DNA of 54,257 nt from Gemmiger sp. An87 (GCF_002159185.1 NZ_NFHD01000024.1:1-54257); one strand, 5' to 3'. Shown: positions 1 to 7,877, counted from the stretch's first letter. Notes: generated from the sequence alone by a model not told the origin. A program made the numbers and translations.

Positions 1-52
1 AAATGCGCCACATTTCATTGCTTTTTCCACCTGTCTTCTTGTTTTCAAACAG

Positions 53-89
53 AAAACCTGCTCTGGCCTGATTGCCAAAGCAGGTTTTT
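53..89 (+). terminator. Rho-independent terminator 1
   Basis: AAAACCTGCT pairs with AGCAGGTTTTT across a 16-nt loop, followed by a T run. It probably ends a gene that lies before the window. Confidence 0.7.
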
Positions 90-101
90 CTACAGGCTGG
101 A

Positions 102-143
102 ACATCCGGAACCGAATAGAGCGGTTCCGGATGTTTTATTTTT
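102..143 (+). terminator. Rho-independent terminator 2
   Basis: A perfect 13-bp stem, ACATCCGGAACCG with CGGTTCCGGATGT, has a 7-nt loop and a TTTATTTTT tail. It lies in tandem behind the first terminator and isolates the downstream sucrose genes from upstream transcription. Confidence 0.75.
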
Positions 144-271
144 CCCGCAAGTAAAGTCTGTTGTTTCCGTCATTCGGGAGCACGCAAACAATTAAAATTT
201 TCCATCCCGAAATATTTTTTCGTGTTTACTGAAACCTTTGTATGATTCATCAATTTTCCTGCAAAAAATTT

Positions 272-323
272 GTTAAAACGAGCCCCAAGGAAATGCCGGA
301 AAAGAATTGTCAATCGTTTTAAC
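272..323. promoter_or_regulatory. Paired inverted operator-like repeat
   Basis: GTTAAAACGA at 272-281 and its exact reverse complement TCGTTTTAAC at 314-323 lie about 42 bp apart centre to centre, i.e. four helical turns. The second copy sits between the -35 and -10 boxes of the fructokinase promoter. This layout suits a dimeric or looping LacI-type sugar repressor; no sucrose regulator is encoded nearby. Confidence 0.5.
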
Positions 324-335
324 TTATGCTATCAT
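307..335 (+). promoter_or_regulatory. Promoter of the sucrose module
   Basis: TTGTCA (307-312), a 17-nt spacer and TATCAT (330-335) match a sigma-A promoter. It lies about 60 bp before the fructokinase start. Confidence 0.6.
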
Positions 336-397
336 ACAACTCGAAATCATTTTGTTTGGAATATATTTTTAAAAGTAATTTAGTGAGGTGACCCTTT

Positions 398-1336
398 ACG
401 ACGGACATTACAACGATCGGCGAGGTACTGATTGATCTGACTCAAACCGGCGTCAATGACCAGAACGTACCGATGCTGGCTGCAAATCCCGGCGGTGCTC
501 CCGCCAACGTGGCCGTGGCTGCCGCCCGCCTGGGCGCACAGACCGCCTTTTGCGGAAAGGTGGGGCGCGATGGCTTCGGGAGCTATCTTTCTCAGGTACT
601 GCAGGAAAACGGTGTGAACGTTTCCGGCCTGCATACCAGCAAAACACCTACCACCATGGCGGTGGTCACGCTGTCGCAGGAAGGCGAGCGCTCCTTCCGT
701 TTCGTCCGGGGCGCAGATGTTGAGCTTTGTCCGGAAGAGATCGACATCCGCAGCCTGGCAAACACCAAAGTGCTTCATTTCGGTTCGGTGAGTCTGACCG
801 CGGGAGCTGCCCGGTCCGCTACTATCTTTGCGGCCCGGCAGGCCCGGCAGCAGGGCGTACTGGTTAGTTATGACCCCAACTACCGCGCCTCCCTCTGGGA
901 AAGCGAAGAGGATGCAGTGGAATGGATGCGCAACCCTCTGCCTTTGGTGGACCTGATCAAGCTTTCGGAAGAGGAGCTTCCCCTGCTGACCGGCACAGCT
1001 GACCCGGAAGCGGCAAGCCGATATCTGGAGGAGCTGGGCATCCAGCTTGTCCTGATCACCATGGGAGAAAAGGGCGCTTTCTACCGCTGGCAGGGAAAAA
1101 CCGGCGTTGTGCCCGGTGTGGCTACCACCGTCGCCGATACCAATGGCGCCGGCGACACCTTTCTTGGCGCAGCGCTCAGCCGCCTGACTGCCCGCGGCGA
1201 CCGCCCCCTGGAAAATCTGACCGCTGAAGAATTGGAGAAAGTTCTGGCCTTTGCCAATCGGGCGGCATCCATCACCTGCTCCCGCAGCGGAGCGATTCCC
1301 GCTATGCCCACATTAGACGAATTGGAGGAAGAATAA
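398..1336 (+). CDS. Fructokinase, PfkB family (apparent ACG start)
   Basis: Cytoplasmic sugar kinase phosphorylating fructose to fructose-6-phosphate. The N-terminal strand GEVLIDLTQTG, the substrate loop NPGGAPANVAVAAARLG and the C-terminal PfkB signature DTNGAGDTFLGA (catalytic Asp in GAGD) are clear. The full PfkB fold needs residues upstream of the first ATG (473); in frame they read TDITTIGEVLID, and the codon expected to be ATG is ACG at 398, seven bases after GAGGTG. No in-frame ATG, GTG or TTG lies between the upstream stop (389) and 473. From ACG the protein is 312 residues, the usual family length. It is followed 4 bp later by amylosucrase, whose by-product is fructose, so the two form one pathway. 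An ATG-to-ACG change or a sequencing error are the alternatives; a start at 473 would remove the first beta strand. Confidence 0.88.
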   Translation, partial: TTDITTIGEVLIDLTQTGVNDQNVPMLAANPGGAPANVAVAAARLGAQTAFCGKVGRDGFGSYLSQVLQENGVNVSGLHTSKTPTTMAVVTLSQEGERSFRFVRGADVELCPEEIDIRSLANTKVLHFGSVSLTAGAARSATIFAARQARQQGVLVSYDPNYRASLWESEEDAVEWMRNPLPLVDLIKLSEEELPLLTGTADPEAASRYLEELGIQLVLITMGEKGAFYRWQGKTGVVPGVATTVADTNGAGDTFLGAALSRLTARGDRPLENLTAEELEKVLAFANRAASITCSRSGAIPAMPTLDELEEE

Positions 1337-1340
1337 TCCG

Positions 1341-3239
1341 ATGGCGAAGAGCACGAAGAAAAGTTCTACCCCGCGCAAGAAAACCGGCACCTCCCAGACC
1401 ACCAGCGCTTTTGACCAGCGCCTGGGCAAATATTATGATGAACTGAAATGGCTGTATTGCGAGCTGTACAATGGCGATATGGCCGCGTTCGATTACTTTT
1501 TGGGCATGCTCCGCCGCAGCTGGGACGAGCGGAAAGAGGATCTGCGCGCCCAGGATGCGCGCCGTGAGGCCGATCCCAACTGGTACCGTCAGCGGGAGCT
1601 GCTGGGCATGATGCTCTATACCGGCGCCTTTGCCGGTACTCTGGAGGGCGTGAAGGAAAAGCTGCCCTATCTGGAGGAGTGCGGCGTTAACTACCTGCAT
1701 CTGATGCCCCTGCTGGAAAGCCCCAAGGGCCGGAGCGACGGCGGCTATGCGGTTGCCGATTTCCGCCGAGTTCAGCCTGAATTGGGTACCATGGAGGACC
1801 TGGAAGCCCTGGCGGACGCCTGCCGCGCCAAGGGCATGAGCCTGTGCCTGGACTTTGTGATGAACCACACCAGCGAGGACCATGAGTGGGCGAAAAAGGC
1901 CCGCGCCGGTGAGCCCGGCTACCGGGAACGGTATTTCTTCTACGATAACTGGGACATTCCCAATCAGTTTGAGAGAACCGTTCCTCAGGTGTTCCCCACC
2001 ACCGCTCCCGGCAGCTTTACCTGGCTGCCGGATTGCAATCAGGTGGTCATGACCTCCTTCTACCCTTACCAGTGGGACCTGAACTATGCAAACCCGGTGG
2101 TCTTCAACGACATGACGGAAAACCTGCTTTACCTCACCAACCGGGGCATTGATGTGATTCGTCTGGATGCTGTTCCTTATATCTGGAAGCAGCTGGGCAC
2201 CAGCTGCCGCAACCTGCCGCAGGTCCACACCCTGGTTCGCATGATGCGCATTGTGTGCGAAATCGTCTGCCCCGGTGTTCTGCTGCTGGGCGAAGTGGTG
2301 ATGGAACCCGCCAAGGTAGTTCCCTACTTCGGTACCCCGGAAAAACCCGAGTGCCACATGCTCTACAACGTGACCACCATGGCCACCACCTGGCACACAC
2401 TGGCCACCGGCGACGTTTCTCTGCTGCGCCATCAGATGGACACCGTATGCGCTTTGCCCCGGGAGTTTCTGTTCCTCAACTACCTGCGCTGCCATGATGA
2501 CATCGGCTGGGGCTTGGATTACGCCTGGCTGAGCGGCCGTTTCGGCGCGGACGAGGTTGCACACAAGAAATACCTGAATGACTGGTTCACCGGCAAGTGG
2601 CCCGGCAGCGACAGCCGGGGCGAGCTGTACAACGACGACCCTCGCCTTGGCGACGCCCGCCTCTGCGGCACCACCGCATCCCTGTGCGGCGTGGAGGCTG
2701 CAGACTACGAGAAGGACCCCTTCAAGCTGGAGCGCGCAATCGCCTGCGATTTGATGCTGCACGCATGGATGCTCATTCAGAGCGGTATCCCCGTGCTGTA
2801 CAGCGGCGACGAGGTGGGTCAGCTGAACGACTACTCCTACCATCAGGACCCCGAGCGCTGGGATGACAGCCGCTACATTCACCGGGGCAATTTCCAGTGG
2901 GTGCTGGCTGAGCTGCGTCACGACGGCTCCACCCGTCAGGGCAAGCAGTTCATGGGCCTGCGCAAACTGGAAATGATCCGCGCCGCCGAGCCTGCCTTCG
3001 ACAGCCGGGCGGATGTGTGGACCTTCGACACCGGGTCTGAGCATGTGCTGGGTGTGGGCCGCTGGTACCAGGGCCACAAGCTGATTGCTTTCTTCAACTT
3101 CAGCAACCAGTTCGTCACCGTCTCCAGCCCCGAGCAGGGCACCTTTGAGGAACTGGTATACGGCGGAAACCGCAACAGCCTGCAGAACGTGGAGCTGTAT
3201 CCCTTCGGTTTCGCCTGGTTTGTGAACCGTCAGAAGTAA
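1341..3239 (+). CDS. Amylosucrase (GH13_4)
   Basis: Transfers glucose from sucrose onto an alpha-1,4-glucan, releasing fructose, without nucleotide sugars. The 632-residue length matches amylosucrases (about 630-650). The helical N-terminal domain precedes a GH13 barrel with the motifs FVMNHTS, IRLDAVPYIWKQLGTS (nucleophile D276), LLGEVVM (acid/base E318) and LRCHDDIGW (D386). The IWKQLGTSC and HDDIGW contexts are those of Neisseria-type amylosucrase rather than sucrose hydrolase or phosphorylase. There is no signal peptide, so the enzyme acts in the cytoplasm. Its SD (GGAGGAAG) lies in the end of the fructokinase gene, so the two are co-translated. The glucan made could be consumed by the maltodextrin operon at 8-23 kb. 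Sucrose hydrolase activity without polymer synthesis is possible and cannot be excluded from sequence. Confidence 0.88.
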   Translation: MAKSTKKSSTPRKKTGTSQTTSAFDQRLGKYYDELKWLYCELYNGDMAAFDYFLGMLRRSWDERKEDLRAQDARREADPNWYRQRELLGMMLYTGAFAGTLEGVKEKLPYLEECGVNYLHLMPLLESPKGRSDGGYAVADFRRVQPELGTMEDLEALADACRAKGMSLCLDFVMNHTSEDHEWAKKARAGEPGYRERYFFYDNWDIPNQFERTVPQVFPTTAPGSFTWLPDCNQVVMTSFYPYQWDLNYANPVVFNDMTENLLYLTNRGIDVIRLDAVPYIWKQLGTSCRNLPQVHTLVRMMRIVCEIVCPGVLLLGEVVMEPAKVVPYFGTPEKPECHMLYNVTTMATTWHTLATGDVSLLRHQMDTVCALPREFLFLNYLRCHDDIGWGLDYAWLSGRFGADEVAHKKYLNDWFTGKWPGSDSRGELYNDDPRLGDARLCGTTASLCGVEAADYEKDPFKLERAIACDLMLHAWMLIQSGIPVLYSGDEVGQLNDYSYHQDPERWDDSRYIHRGNFQWVLAELRHDGSTRQGKQFMGLRKLEMIRAAEPAFDSRADVWTFDTGSEHVLGVGRWYQGHKLIAFFNFSNQFVTVSSPEQGTFEELVYGGNRNSLQNVELYPFGFAWFVNRQK

Positions 3240-3273
3240 CTGCGACGATTTTACATTTACATATTTGCGAAAG

Positions 3274-3308
3274 CAGCCCCGGCATTCTGAATGCCGGGGC
3301 TGTTCTTG
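3274..3308 (+). terminator. Terminator after amylosucrase
   Basis: CAGCCCCGGCATT and AATGCCGGGGCTG form a perfect 13-bp stem with a 3-nt loop, followed by TTCTTG. It closes the sucrose operon. Confidence 0.75.
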
Positions 3309-3473
3309 TGATAAAAACCGATTTTCCGGCAAATCTCTCCGAATACGAAATTCCGTTGTCTGGCACACCGATTCCCGGGGCTGCAAATGGTACGATAATA
3401 ACAACAAAACAGCAGACACAAAACAAATTCCCCGTCTTCTGTTTCCTTCCATTCTTATTTTAGGAGGCAATTT

Positions 3474-4034
3474 ATGTTTCAATTTTTCTGGACTCGTACC
3501 GCTTCTGTCTGGGTAGCTGCACTGTATATCCTGATGGGCATTCTGCTCTTTGTGTTTCCTGCCGCCAGCAGTACCCTTTTCGTTTGGGCACTTGCTGCCG
3601 GAGCCGGTGCATACGGGCTCATCCACCTGATTCGCTATCTGCAGGCCCGCAAAATGGGCTGCGGCAATCCGGGCGACGTATTTCTCGCCGTTCTTCCCGC
3701 CGCATTCGCCGCCTTTTCCCTGATCTGGCCGCAGGCCGTATTGTCGGTTCTGCCGCTCGTACTCGGTTCCCTTCTTCTGGTGGACGGCGTCGGCAAACTA
3801 CCCCTGGCATACATGGGCGTTCGGGAACAGCATCCCGGCATGATCCCCATGCTGCTTTCCTCCATCATCCCGATCCTTCTGGGCGGGCTGATCATCATCA
3901 ATCCCTTCACCACCATGCAGCTGGTTGTAATGGTATTCGGCGCAACACTTGCCGCAGACGGCATCAGCGATCTGGTCACCGTCATTATGGAAAAGCGTTC
4001 CGCACAAACCATTCAACACCACTCATCCATCTGA
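3474..4034 (+). CDS. HdeD/DUF308-like membrane protein
   Basis: A 186-residue, strongly hydrophobic protein with about six membrane segments arranged as repeated pairs (for example VWVAALYILMGILLFVF, VLSVLPLVLGSLLLVDG and LLSSIIPILLGGLIIINPF). This is the DUF308 pattern typified by HdeD, a small inner-membrane protein linked to stress in enterobacteria; the function in clostridia is unknown. A strong AGGAGG SD precedes ATG 3474. The superoxide reductase gene follows after 15 bp, so they are probably co-transcribed and the pair may be stress related (inference). Confidence 0.75.
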   Translation: MFQFFWTRTASVWVAALYILMGILLFVFPAASSTLFVWALAAGAGAYGLIHLIRYLQARKMGCGNPGDVFLAVLPAAFAAFSLIWPQAVLSVLPLVLGSLLLVDGVGKLPLAYMGVREQHPGMIPMLLSSIIPILLGGLIIINPFTTMQLVVMVFGATLAADGISDLVTVIMEKRSAQTIQHHSSI

Positions 4035-4049
4035 ACAAAGGAGTTCTTT

Positions 4050-4424
4050 ATGAAATTTTATCAATGCGAACACTGCGGCAACCTTGCCGTTAAACTGACC
4101 GATTCCGGCGTTCCGATGGTGTGCTGCGGCACACCCATGACGGAAGTGCTCCCGGGCACCCGAGACGCCGCTGTAGAAAAGCACGTTCCTATCCTTCACC
4201 AGAACGGAATGGACATCCTGATTGAAGTGGGTCAGATCTCGCATCCCATGAGCCCGGAGCACCGCATCCTGTGGATCGTTCTGGAAACCAACCTGGGGTT
4301 CCATGTCCACTATCTTGCCGCCGGAGACAGCCCCTCCACCACCTTCCGTCTGGATAAATACGAAAGCATCCGCGGTGTATACGCCGCCTGCAACCTGCAC
4401 GGCATCTGGGAATCCGTGCTCTGA
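4050..4424 (+). CDS. Desulfoferrodoxin / superoxide reductase
   Basis: Reduces superoxide to hydrogen peroxide without making oxygen, a typical oxygen defence of anaerobes. The N-terminal desulforedoxin-type iron site is C6-x2-C9 and C25-C26. The C-terminal catalytic iron site has E43-K44-H45 (EKHVP), H65 (SHPM), H71 and C114-x2-H117 (CNLHGIW). All ligands and the Glu-Lys pair are present, so this is a complete two-centre class I enzyme at 124 residues. SD AAAGGAG precedes ATG 4050. Electrons probably come from a rubredoxin encoded elsewhere. Confidence 0.92.
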   Translation: MKFYQCEHCGNLAVKLTDSGVPMVCCGTPMTEVLPGTRDAAVEKHVPILHQNGMDILIEVGQISHPMSPEHRILWIVLETNLGFHVHYLAAGDSPSTTFRLDKYESIRGVYAACNLHGIWESVL

Positions 4425-4439
4425 TTCCATCCACACAGA

Positions 4440-4484
4440 AAGAACCGCCCTTCCGGGAAAACTTCCGGGAGGGCGGCTCTTTGC
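4440..4484. terminator. Bidirectional terminator
   Basis: GAACCGCCCTTCCGGGAA pairs imperfectly with TTCCGGGAGGGCGGCTC, with A and T runs on either side. It separates the convergent superoxide reductase and EamA genes. Confidence 0.65.
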
Positions 4485-4498
4485 TGCCACAAATTCGT

Positions 4499-5383
4499 TC
4501 AGCCGTTGACTTTTACTTTCGGTGTCACCTCATTCCACAAAGTGAAGCCAAGAATCAGCAGACCGCCGACCATCTGCATGGGAGTCAAGCTTTCCCGCAA
4601 AAGCAGCACCGATACCAAAACGGCCACCAGCGGATCGATATAGCTTAAAATTGCCGCCTTTTGCCCCGGCAGCTCTTTCAGCGAAGAGAAATACAAACAA
4701 TAGGTGACACCGGTGTGCACCAATCCTACCACCAACAGGCAGACCCAACCGGTGGTATTCAGCTTGGAAAGGGTTACGCCGCTGGTAACGCCCACATAGG
4801 GAATCAGCACCATAATGGCGGCAATGAACTGAAGAAAGGTGCGATGGATGCCCTCCACATTTCGGATAAATTTGTTCAGCAGGATTACCGCTGCATAGAA
4901 GCAGGCTGCGCCAAGACCGAAGGCAATTCCCAGCAGATGGTTGCTCCCGGATGCCATATCCCCCACCCCGGTGATCAGAACGATTCCCAGAGTGGACATG
5001 GCAAAGCAGATCCACTGTTTGATGGTCATTTTCTCCTTGAACAGGATCGGGCAGGCCACCGTCACGATCACCGGCGCAAAATAATAGCTCAGGGTTGCCA
5101 CTGACACAGTGGTGTACTTGTACCCCTCGAACAGCAAGATCCAGTTGAACCCCATGGCCACGCCGGACAGCAGCAACAGCGGGAGCTCCCTTCGTATTTT
5201 ACGAAACGGGATGGTTTGTTTGGTCGCCACAAAATAGACCAGAAGCAGCAGTGCCGCCAGAATCGCCCGATACAAGGCCAACTCCCCTGACGACACCGGT
5301 ATATTTCGCACAAACAATCCCAGTGTGCCGAACACGACCATGGAAATGATAAGCATCAATTGCGGGCTTGCGGGCTGCTTCAT
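4499..5383 (-). CDS. EamA/DMT-family transporter
   Basis: Ten predicted membrane helices in two homologous EamA halves (first half from MLIISMVVFGTLGLF, second from LLGIAFGLGAACFYAAVIL), with the conserved C-terminal PLVAVLVSVLLLRE segment typical of RhaT/YdcZ-like drug/metabolite exporters. At 294 residues it has the standard family length. It sits in the cytoplasmic membrane and probably exports an amino acid or metabolite; the substrate cannot be read from sequence. ATG 5383 follows an AAGGAG SD. It is monocistronic and divergent from the GntR gene. Confidence 0.85.
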   Translation of the reverse strand: MKQPASPQLMLIISMVVFGTLGLFVRNIPVSSGELALYRAILAALLLLVYFVATKQTIPFRKIRRELPLLLLSGVAMGFNWILLFEGYKYTTVSVATLSYYFAPVIVTVACPILFKEKMTIKQWICFAMSTLGIVLITGVGDMASGSNHLLGIAFGLGAACFYAAVILLNKFIRNVEGIHRTFLQFIAAIMVLIPYVGVTSGVTLSKLNTTGWVCLLVVGLVHTGVTYCLYFSSLKELPGQKAAILSYIDPLVAVLVSVLLLRESLTPMQMVGGLLILGFTLWNEVTPKVKVNG

Positions 5384-5531
5384 TGCGATATGCTCCTTAT
5401 CCTATTAATTCCAATGGCTCTGATTGAAAGCCGCTTTTCGCCAGGCTTTTTCTGCGGCGTGACAGGACGCTCTTTATTTTATCATATTCAAGTGGTAAAG
5501 TGAAGACGCAGTGCCGATTTTTCAATTGCTC

Positions 5532-5560
5532 TTGACAGCTGTATCACGGCGTACTATACC
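5532..5560 (+). promoter_or_regulatory. Promoter of the GntR gene
   Basis: TTGACA (5532-5537), a 17-nt spacer and TATACC (5555-5560) lie about 45 bp before the TTG start codon. Confidence 0.55.
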
Positions 5561-5575
5561 GTACTTGTTATAGTA
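5552..5575. promoter_or_regulatory. Candidate GntR (YtrA-type) operator
   Basis: TACTATA and TATAGTA are a perfect 7-bp inverted repeat with a 10-nt spacer, overlapping the -10 box. Autoregulation by the adjacent repressor is the obvious reading. Confidence 0.45.
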
Positions 5576-5605
5576 ATACAGTTTAGATAAAACGGTGGTG
5601 AGCAT

Positions 5606-5989
5606 TTGGATATCGTTGTAAGCAACAAGGCAAGCAGGCCTTTGTATGAGCAGATTTCCTCCCAGATCAAGGCAGCCATTATGAGCGGCGAGCTGAAGGC
5701 GGGAGATGCCATACCCTCGGTCCGGTCGCTGGCGAAGTCCCTGCATATCAGCATTCTTACCGTACAAAAGGCCTATGCCAGCCTGCAGGAAGACGGCTTC
5801 ATTGAAACCACTGCGGGAAAAGGCTGCTATGTATCTGCCCAGAATCAGGAGTTCTATCTGGAAGAACAGAAGAAAAAGATTGAGGAAAAGTTTGGCGAAG
5901 CAATCGAGATCGCCCGTACCAGCGGAATATCTCTGGAGCGGCTGATCGGCTTGCTGACACTCATGTATCAGGAGGATGACCGAGAATGA
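5606..5989 (+). CDS. GntR-family regulator, YtrA subfamily
   Basis: A 127-residue DNA-binding protein: winged helix at about residues 8-75 (PLYEQISSQIKAAIMSG, then IPSVRSLAKSLHISILTVQKAYASLQEDGFIETTAGKGCYV) and a short C-terminal dimerisation helix. This short form is the YtrA subfamily, which normally controls an adjacent ABC-2 type transporter. Translation starts at TTG 5606 behind GGTGGTG. The stop overlaps the start of the ABC ATPase gene by ATGA, so the two were translationally coupled. That transporter is now deleted internally, leaving the regulator possibly without a target beyond its own promoter. Confidence 0.85.
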   Translation: MDIVVSNKASRPLYEQISSQIKAAIMSGELKAGDAIPSVRSLAKSLHISILTVQKAYASLQEDGFIETTAGKGCYVSAQNQEFYLEEQKKKIEEKFGEAIEIARTSGISLERLIGLLTLMYQEDDRE

Positions 5990-6149
5990 CCGACGCATTG
6001 ACCATTTCAGGCTTGAAGAAAAGCTATCCAGATTTTGTACTGAATGGCGTTTCCTTTTCCGTTCCCCGGGGCTCCATTGTGGGACTGATCGGTGAGAACG
6101 GTGCCGGAAAAAGCACCACCATCAGCGCCGCACTGGGTCTCGTCCAAGT
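5986..6149 (+). pseudogene. ABC transporter ATPase, N-terminal fragment
   Basis: The reading frame begins as a normal ABC-2 type ATPase (SGLKKSYPDFVLNGVSF, then Walker A GENGAGKSTT) but homology stops a few residues after Walker A, near GLVQ. The frame then runs into permease DNA out of phase and ends at 6213. Q loop, signature and Walker B are absent, so the product cannot hydrolyse ATP productively. Confidence 0.85.
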
Positions 6150-6428
6150 GGTTTTGAGGTTGGGCTTACCTTATCCTTCTTTTCCATCGCGGTCATGTAT
6201 CCGCTTGTTCTGAAGCTGGGCACTGAGAAAAACGAACTGATTCTGCTTTTGTCCACATTCGGCGCGATTGGAATGCAGCTGCTGCTTGCCGCAGGTTTAT
6301 CCAAATGGACCGACGGCATGAATATGCGGCATCCGCTTGTGGAGGCAACCGGAACCATCGCTGCAATCCTACTTTTCCTTGCCTCTTACTTCGTTTCTGT
6401 GAAGATTCATAAGAGCAAAGAGTTTTAA
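6150..6428 (+). pseudogene. ABC-2 permease, C-terminal fragment
   Basis: From about 6156 a different frame reads as the end of an ABC-2 permease: EVGLTLSFFSIAVMYPLVLK and then two or three more hydrophobic stretches to EF-stop at 6428. It directly continues the broken ATPase, so one deletion removed most of the ATPase and the first part of the permease. An ATG at 6195 could give a 77-residue peptide, but no SD is evident. Confidence 0.75.
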
Positions 6429-6449
6429 TCCAACTTTATAAACCTGCCA

Positions 6450-6503
6450 AAAGAGCCGGTAACTACAAGAAATGATATTCTTGTGCGTTACCGGCTCTTT
6501 TTC
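6450..6503. terminator. Terminator between convergent genes
   Basis: AAAGAGCCGGTAAC (6450-6463) and GTTACCGGCTCTTT (6487-6500) form a 14-bp stem with further pairing inside the loop and T runs on both sides. It can end both the GntR operon and the DUF1349 operon. Confidence 0.8.
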
Positions 6504-6549
6504 TGTGCGCAGCAGGTTCTTACCCCTTTTCGGTCAGGCCGCTGTGTAG

Positions 6550-7167
6550 TTATTCTTCGACTTCATCCGGTGCCTGACCATCGTGAACCAGCCACTTGCA
6601 TTCGGTCAGCTCCATATTCGTGAAAATCGCACGGAAGGAAGAATCCTCCGGGCTGCAGGCATATACGCCAAACCGGATTTCGCCTTTTGCCTCATGCAGA
6701 TGGCAGACGCGCATCTGATGGAACACCTTGCCATCCTCCGAACACTCGATGCAGAAATCGTCTTCCCGACGGCTCAGCCGGTACCACATGGATTTTACAC
6801 TGGCGGGAATCTCGGTGGTTGCCCAGTCCGAATAGCCGTGATTGGTGACAACGCTGCCCAGATGCTGGAACGTATCGTTTTCATATTCGATAGAGCCCTT
6901 CAGCCAGTTTTCACTGTCCAGATACAGCACCACACCACACTGGTCAAAACGATGATGGCTCTCGGAGAATTCCGTTTTCACCACAAAGGAAAAGAATTGT
7001 TCTTCGGTGGACATCTGCAGCACCGGGGCGTTGTCGTTCCGGAAATGGTAGTAGGTTCTCTGCCACAAATCGGTATGCGGTTTGGTGACGATCTCGATTC
7101 GATCCTGGGAAATGGCACTGCTCTCCGGCTGCCTTGTCCACTGCAGGGAATTTACGGCGAATTTCAT
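6550..7167 (-). CDS. DUF1349 domain protein
   Basis: A 205-residue beta-rich protein of the DUF1349 (YesU-like) jelly-roll family, with the typical FFSFVVKTEF, DQCGVVLYLD, WLKGSIEYE and WYRLSRREDDFCIECS segments. Relatives are concanavalin-like and often sit near carbohydrate genes; the activity is unknown. The true start is ATG 7167, which overlaps the stop of the acetyltransferase gene as ATGA behind GAGGGAAAC; an upstream TTG is in frame but poorly placed. No signal peptide is seen, so it is cytoplasmic. Confidence 0.75.
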   Translation of the reverse strand: MKFAVNSLQWTRQPESSAISQDRIEIVTKPHTDLWQRTYYHFRNDNAPVLQMSTEEQFFSFVVKTEFSESHHRFDQCGVVLYLDSENWLKGSIEYENDTFQHLGSVVTNHGYSDWATTEIPASVKSMWYRLSRREDDFCIECSEDGKVFHQMRVCHLHEAKGEIRFGVYACSPEDSSFRAIFTNMELTECKWLVHDGQAPDEVEE

Positions 7168-7760
7168 TTGTTTCCCTCTTTCCAATATTTCTTCTTATCC
7201 TCTTCGGTGATCTTTCTCAGTACCCGGCAGGGATTGCCCACAGCCACCACACCATCTGGAATATCGCGGTTGACAACGCTTCCCGCACCGATTACCGTGT
7301 TGCTTCCAATGGTCACACCGGGCAGCACCGCCACAGAGGCACCGATCCACACATTATCGCCCACCGTGATGGGGTAGGCATATTCCAATCCCTGATTACG
7401 CTGCTCCGCATCCAGTGGATGTCCCGCGGTGGAGAAGACGCAGTTCGGCGCGATAAACACATGATCTCCGAAGGTCACCTTGGCACCGTCCAAAATCGTG
7501 CAGTTGTGGTTGGTGTAGAAATCCTCGCCGATCTCGATGTTGCTCCCGTAGTCACACCAGAAGGGTGCAGTGATGTAAAACCGTTTGCCGGTCTTTCCGA
7601 ACAACTGGCGAATGATCTTTTCCTGTTCTTTGGCAAGTGAGGGCCGCAGCTGATTGTATGCAAAGCACAGGTCCTTGCAGCGCTCCCGCTCTTTCAGCAG
7701 TTCCGCATCGTAATTGGCATCATACAGCAGGCCCTCCTGCATCTTTTCCCGTTCTGTCAT
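7164..7760 (-). CDS. maa: Maltose/galactoside O-acetyltransferase-like (hexapeptide)
   Basis: A 198-residue acetyl-CoA dependent sugar acetyltransferase of the Maa/LacA group. An N-terminal helical segment (MTEREKMQEGLLYDANYDAEL) is followed by a left-handed beta helix of hexapeptide repeats with the catalytic-His context VFSTAGHPLDAEQRN and the family end WIGASVAVLPGVTIGSNTVIGAGSVV. ATG 7760 follows AAAGGGG. It is the first gene of a two-gene operon with DUF1349, and probably detoxifies or tags excess sugars (family knowledge). Confidence 0.88.
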   Translation of the reverse strand: MTEREKMQEGLLYDANYDAELLKERERCKDLCFAYNQLRPSLAKEQEKIIRQLFGKTGKRFYITAPFWCDYGSNIEIGEDFYTNHNCTILDGAKVTFGDHVFIAPNCVFSTAGHPLDAEQRNQGLEYAYPITVGDNVWIGASVAVLPGVTIGSNTVIGAGSVVNRDIPDGVVAVGNPCRVLRKITEEDKKKYWKEGNK

Positions 7761-7849
7761 TTCAACATTCCCCTTTCTATTCACAGCTGCCCGGGTCATC
7801 CTCTTTGGAGAGAAGCGGTATCGGGCCATGCGCTTTTTCTGTTTTTCTC

Positions 7850-7877
7850 ATTATAGCACCATAACAGCGAATGGCAA
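7850..7877 (-). promoter_or_regulatory. Promoter of the acetyltransferase operon
   Basis: On the minus strand TTGCCA (7872-7877), a 16-nt spacer and a perfect TATAAT (7850-7855) lie about 90 bp before ATG 7760. Confidence 0.75.

Noticed and set aside
1302-3626. 774-codon minus-strand frame opposite amylosucrase
   Set aside because: It is antisense to a gene with full catalytic motifs; the frame is open because of GC-rich codon bias. No family features.
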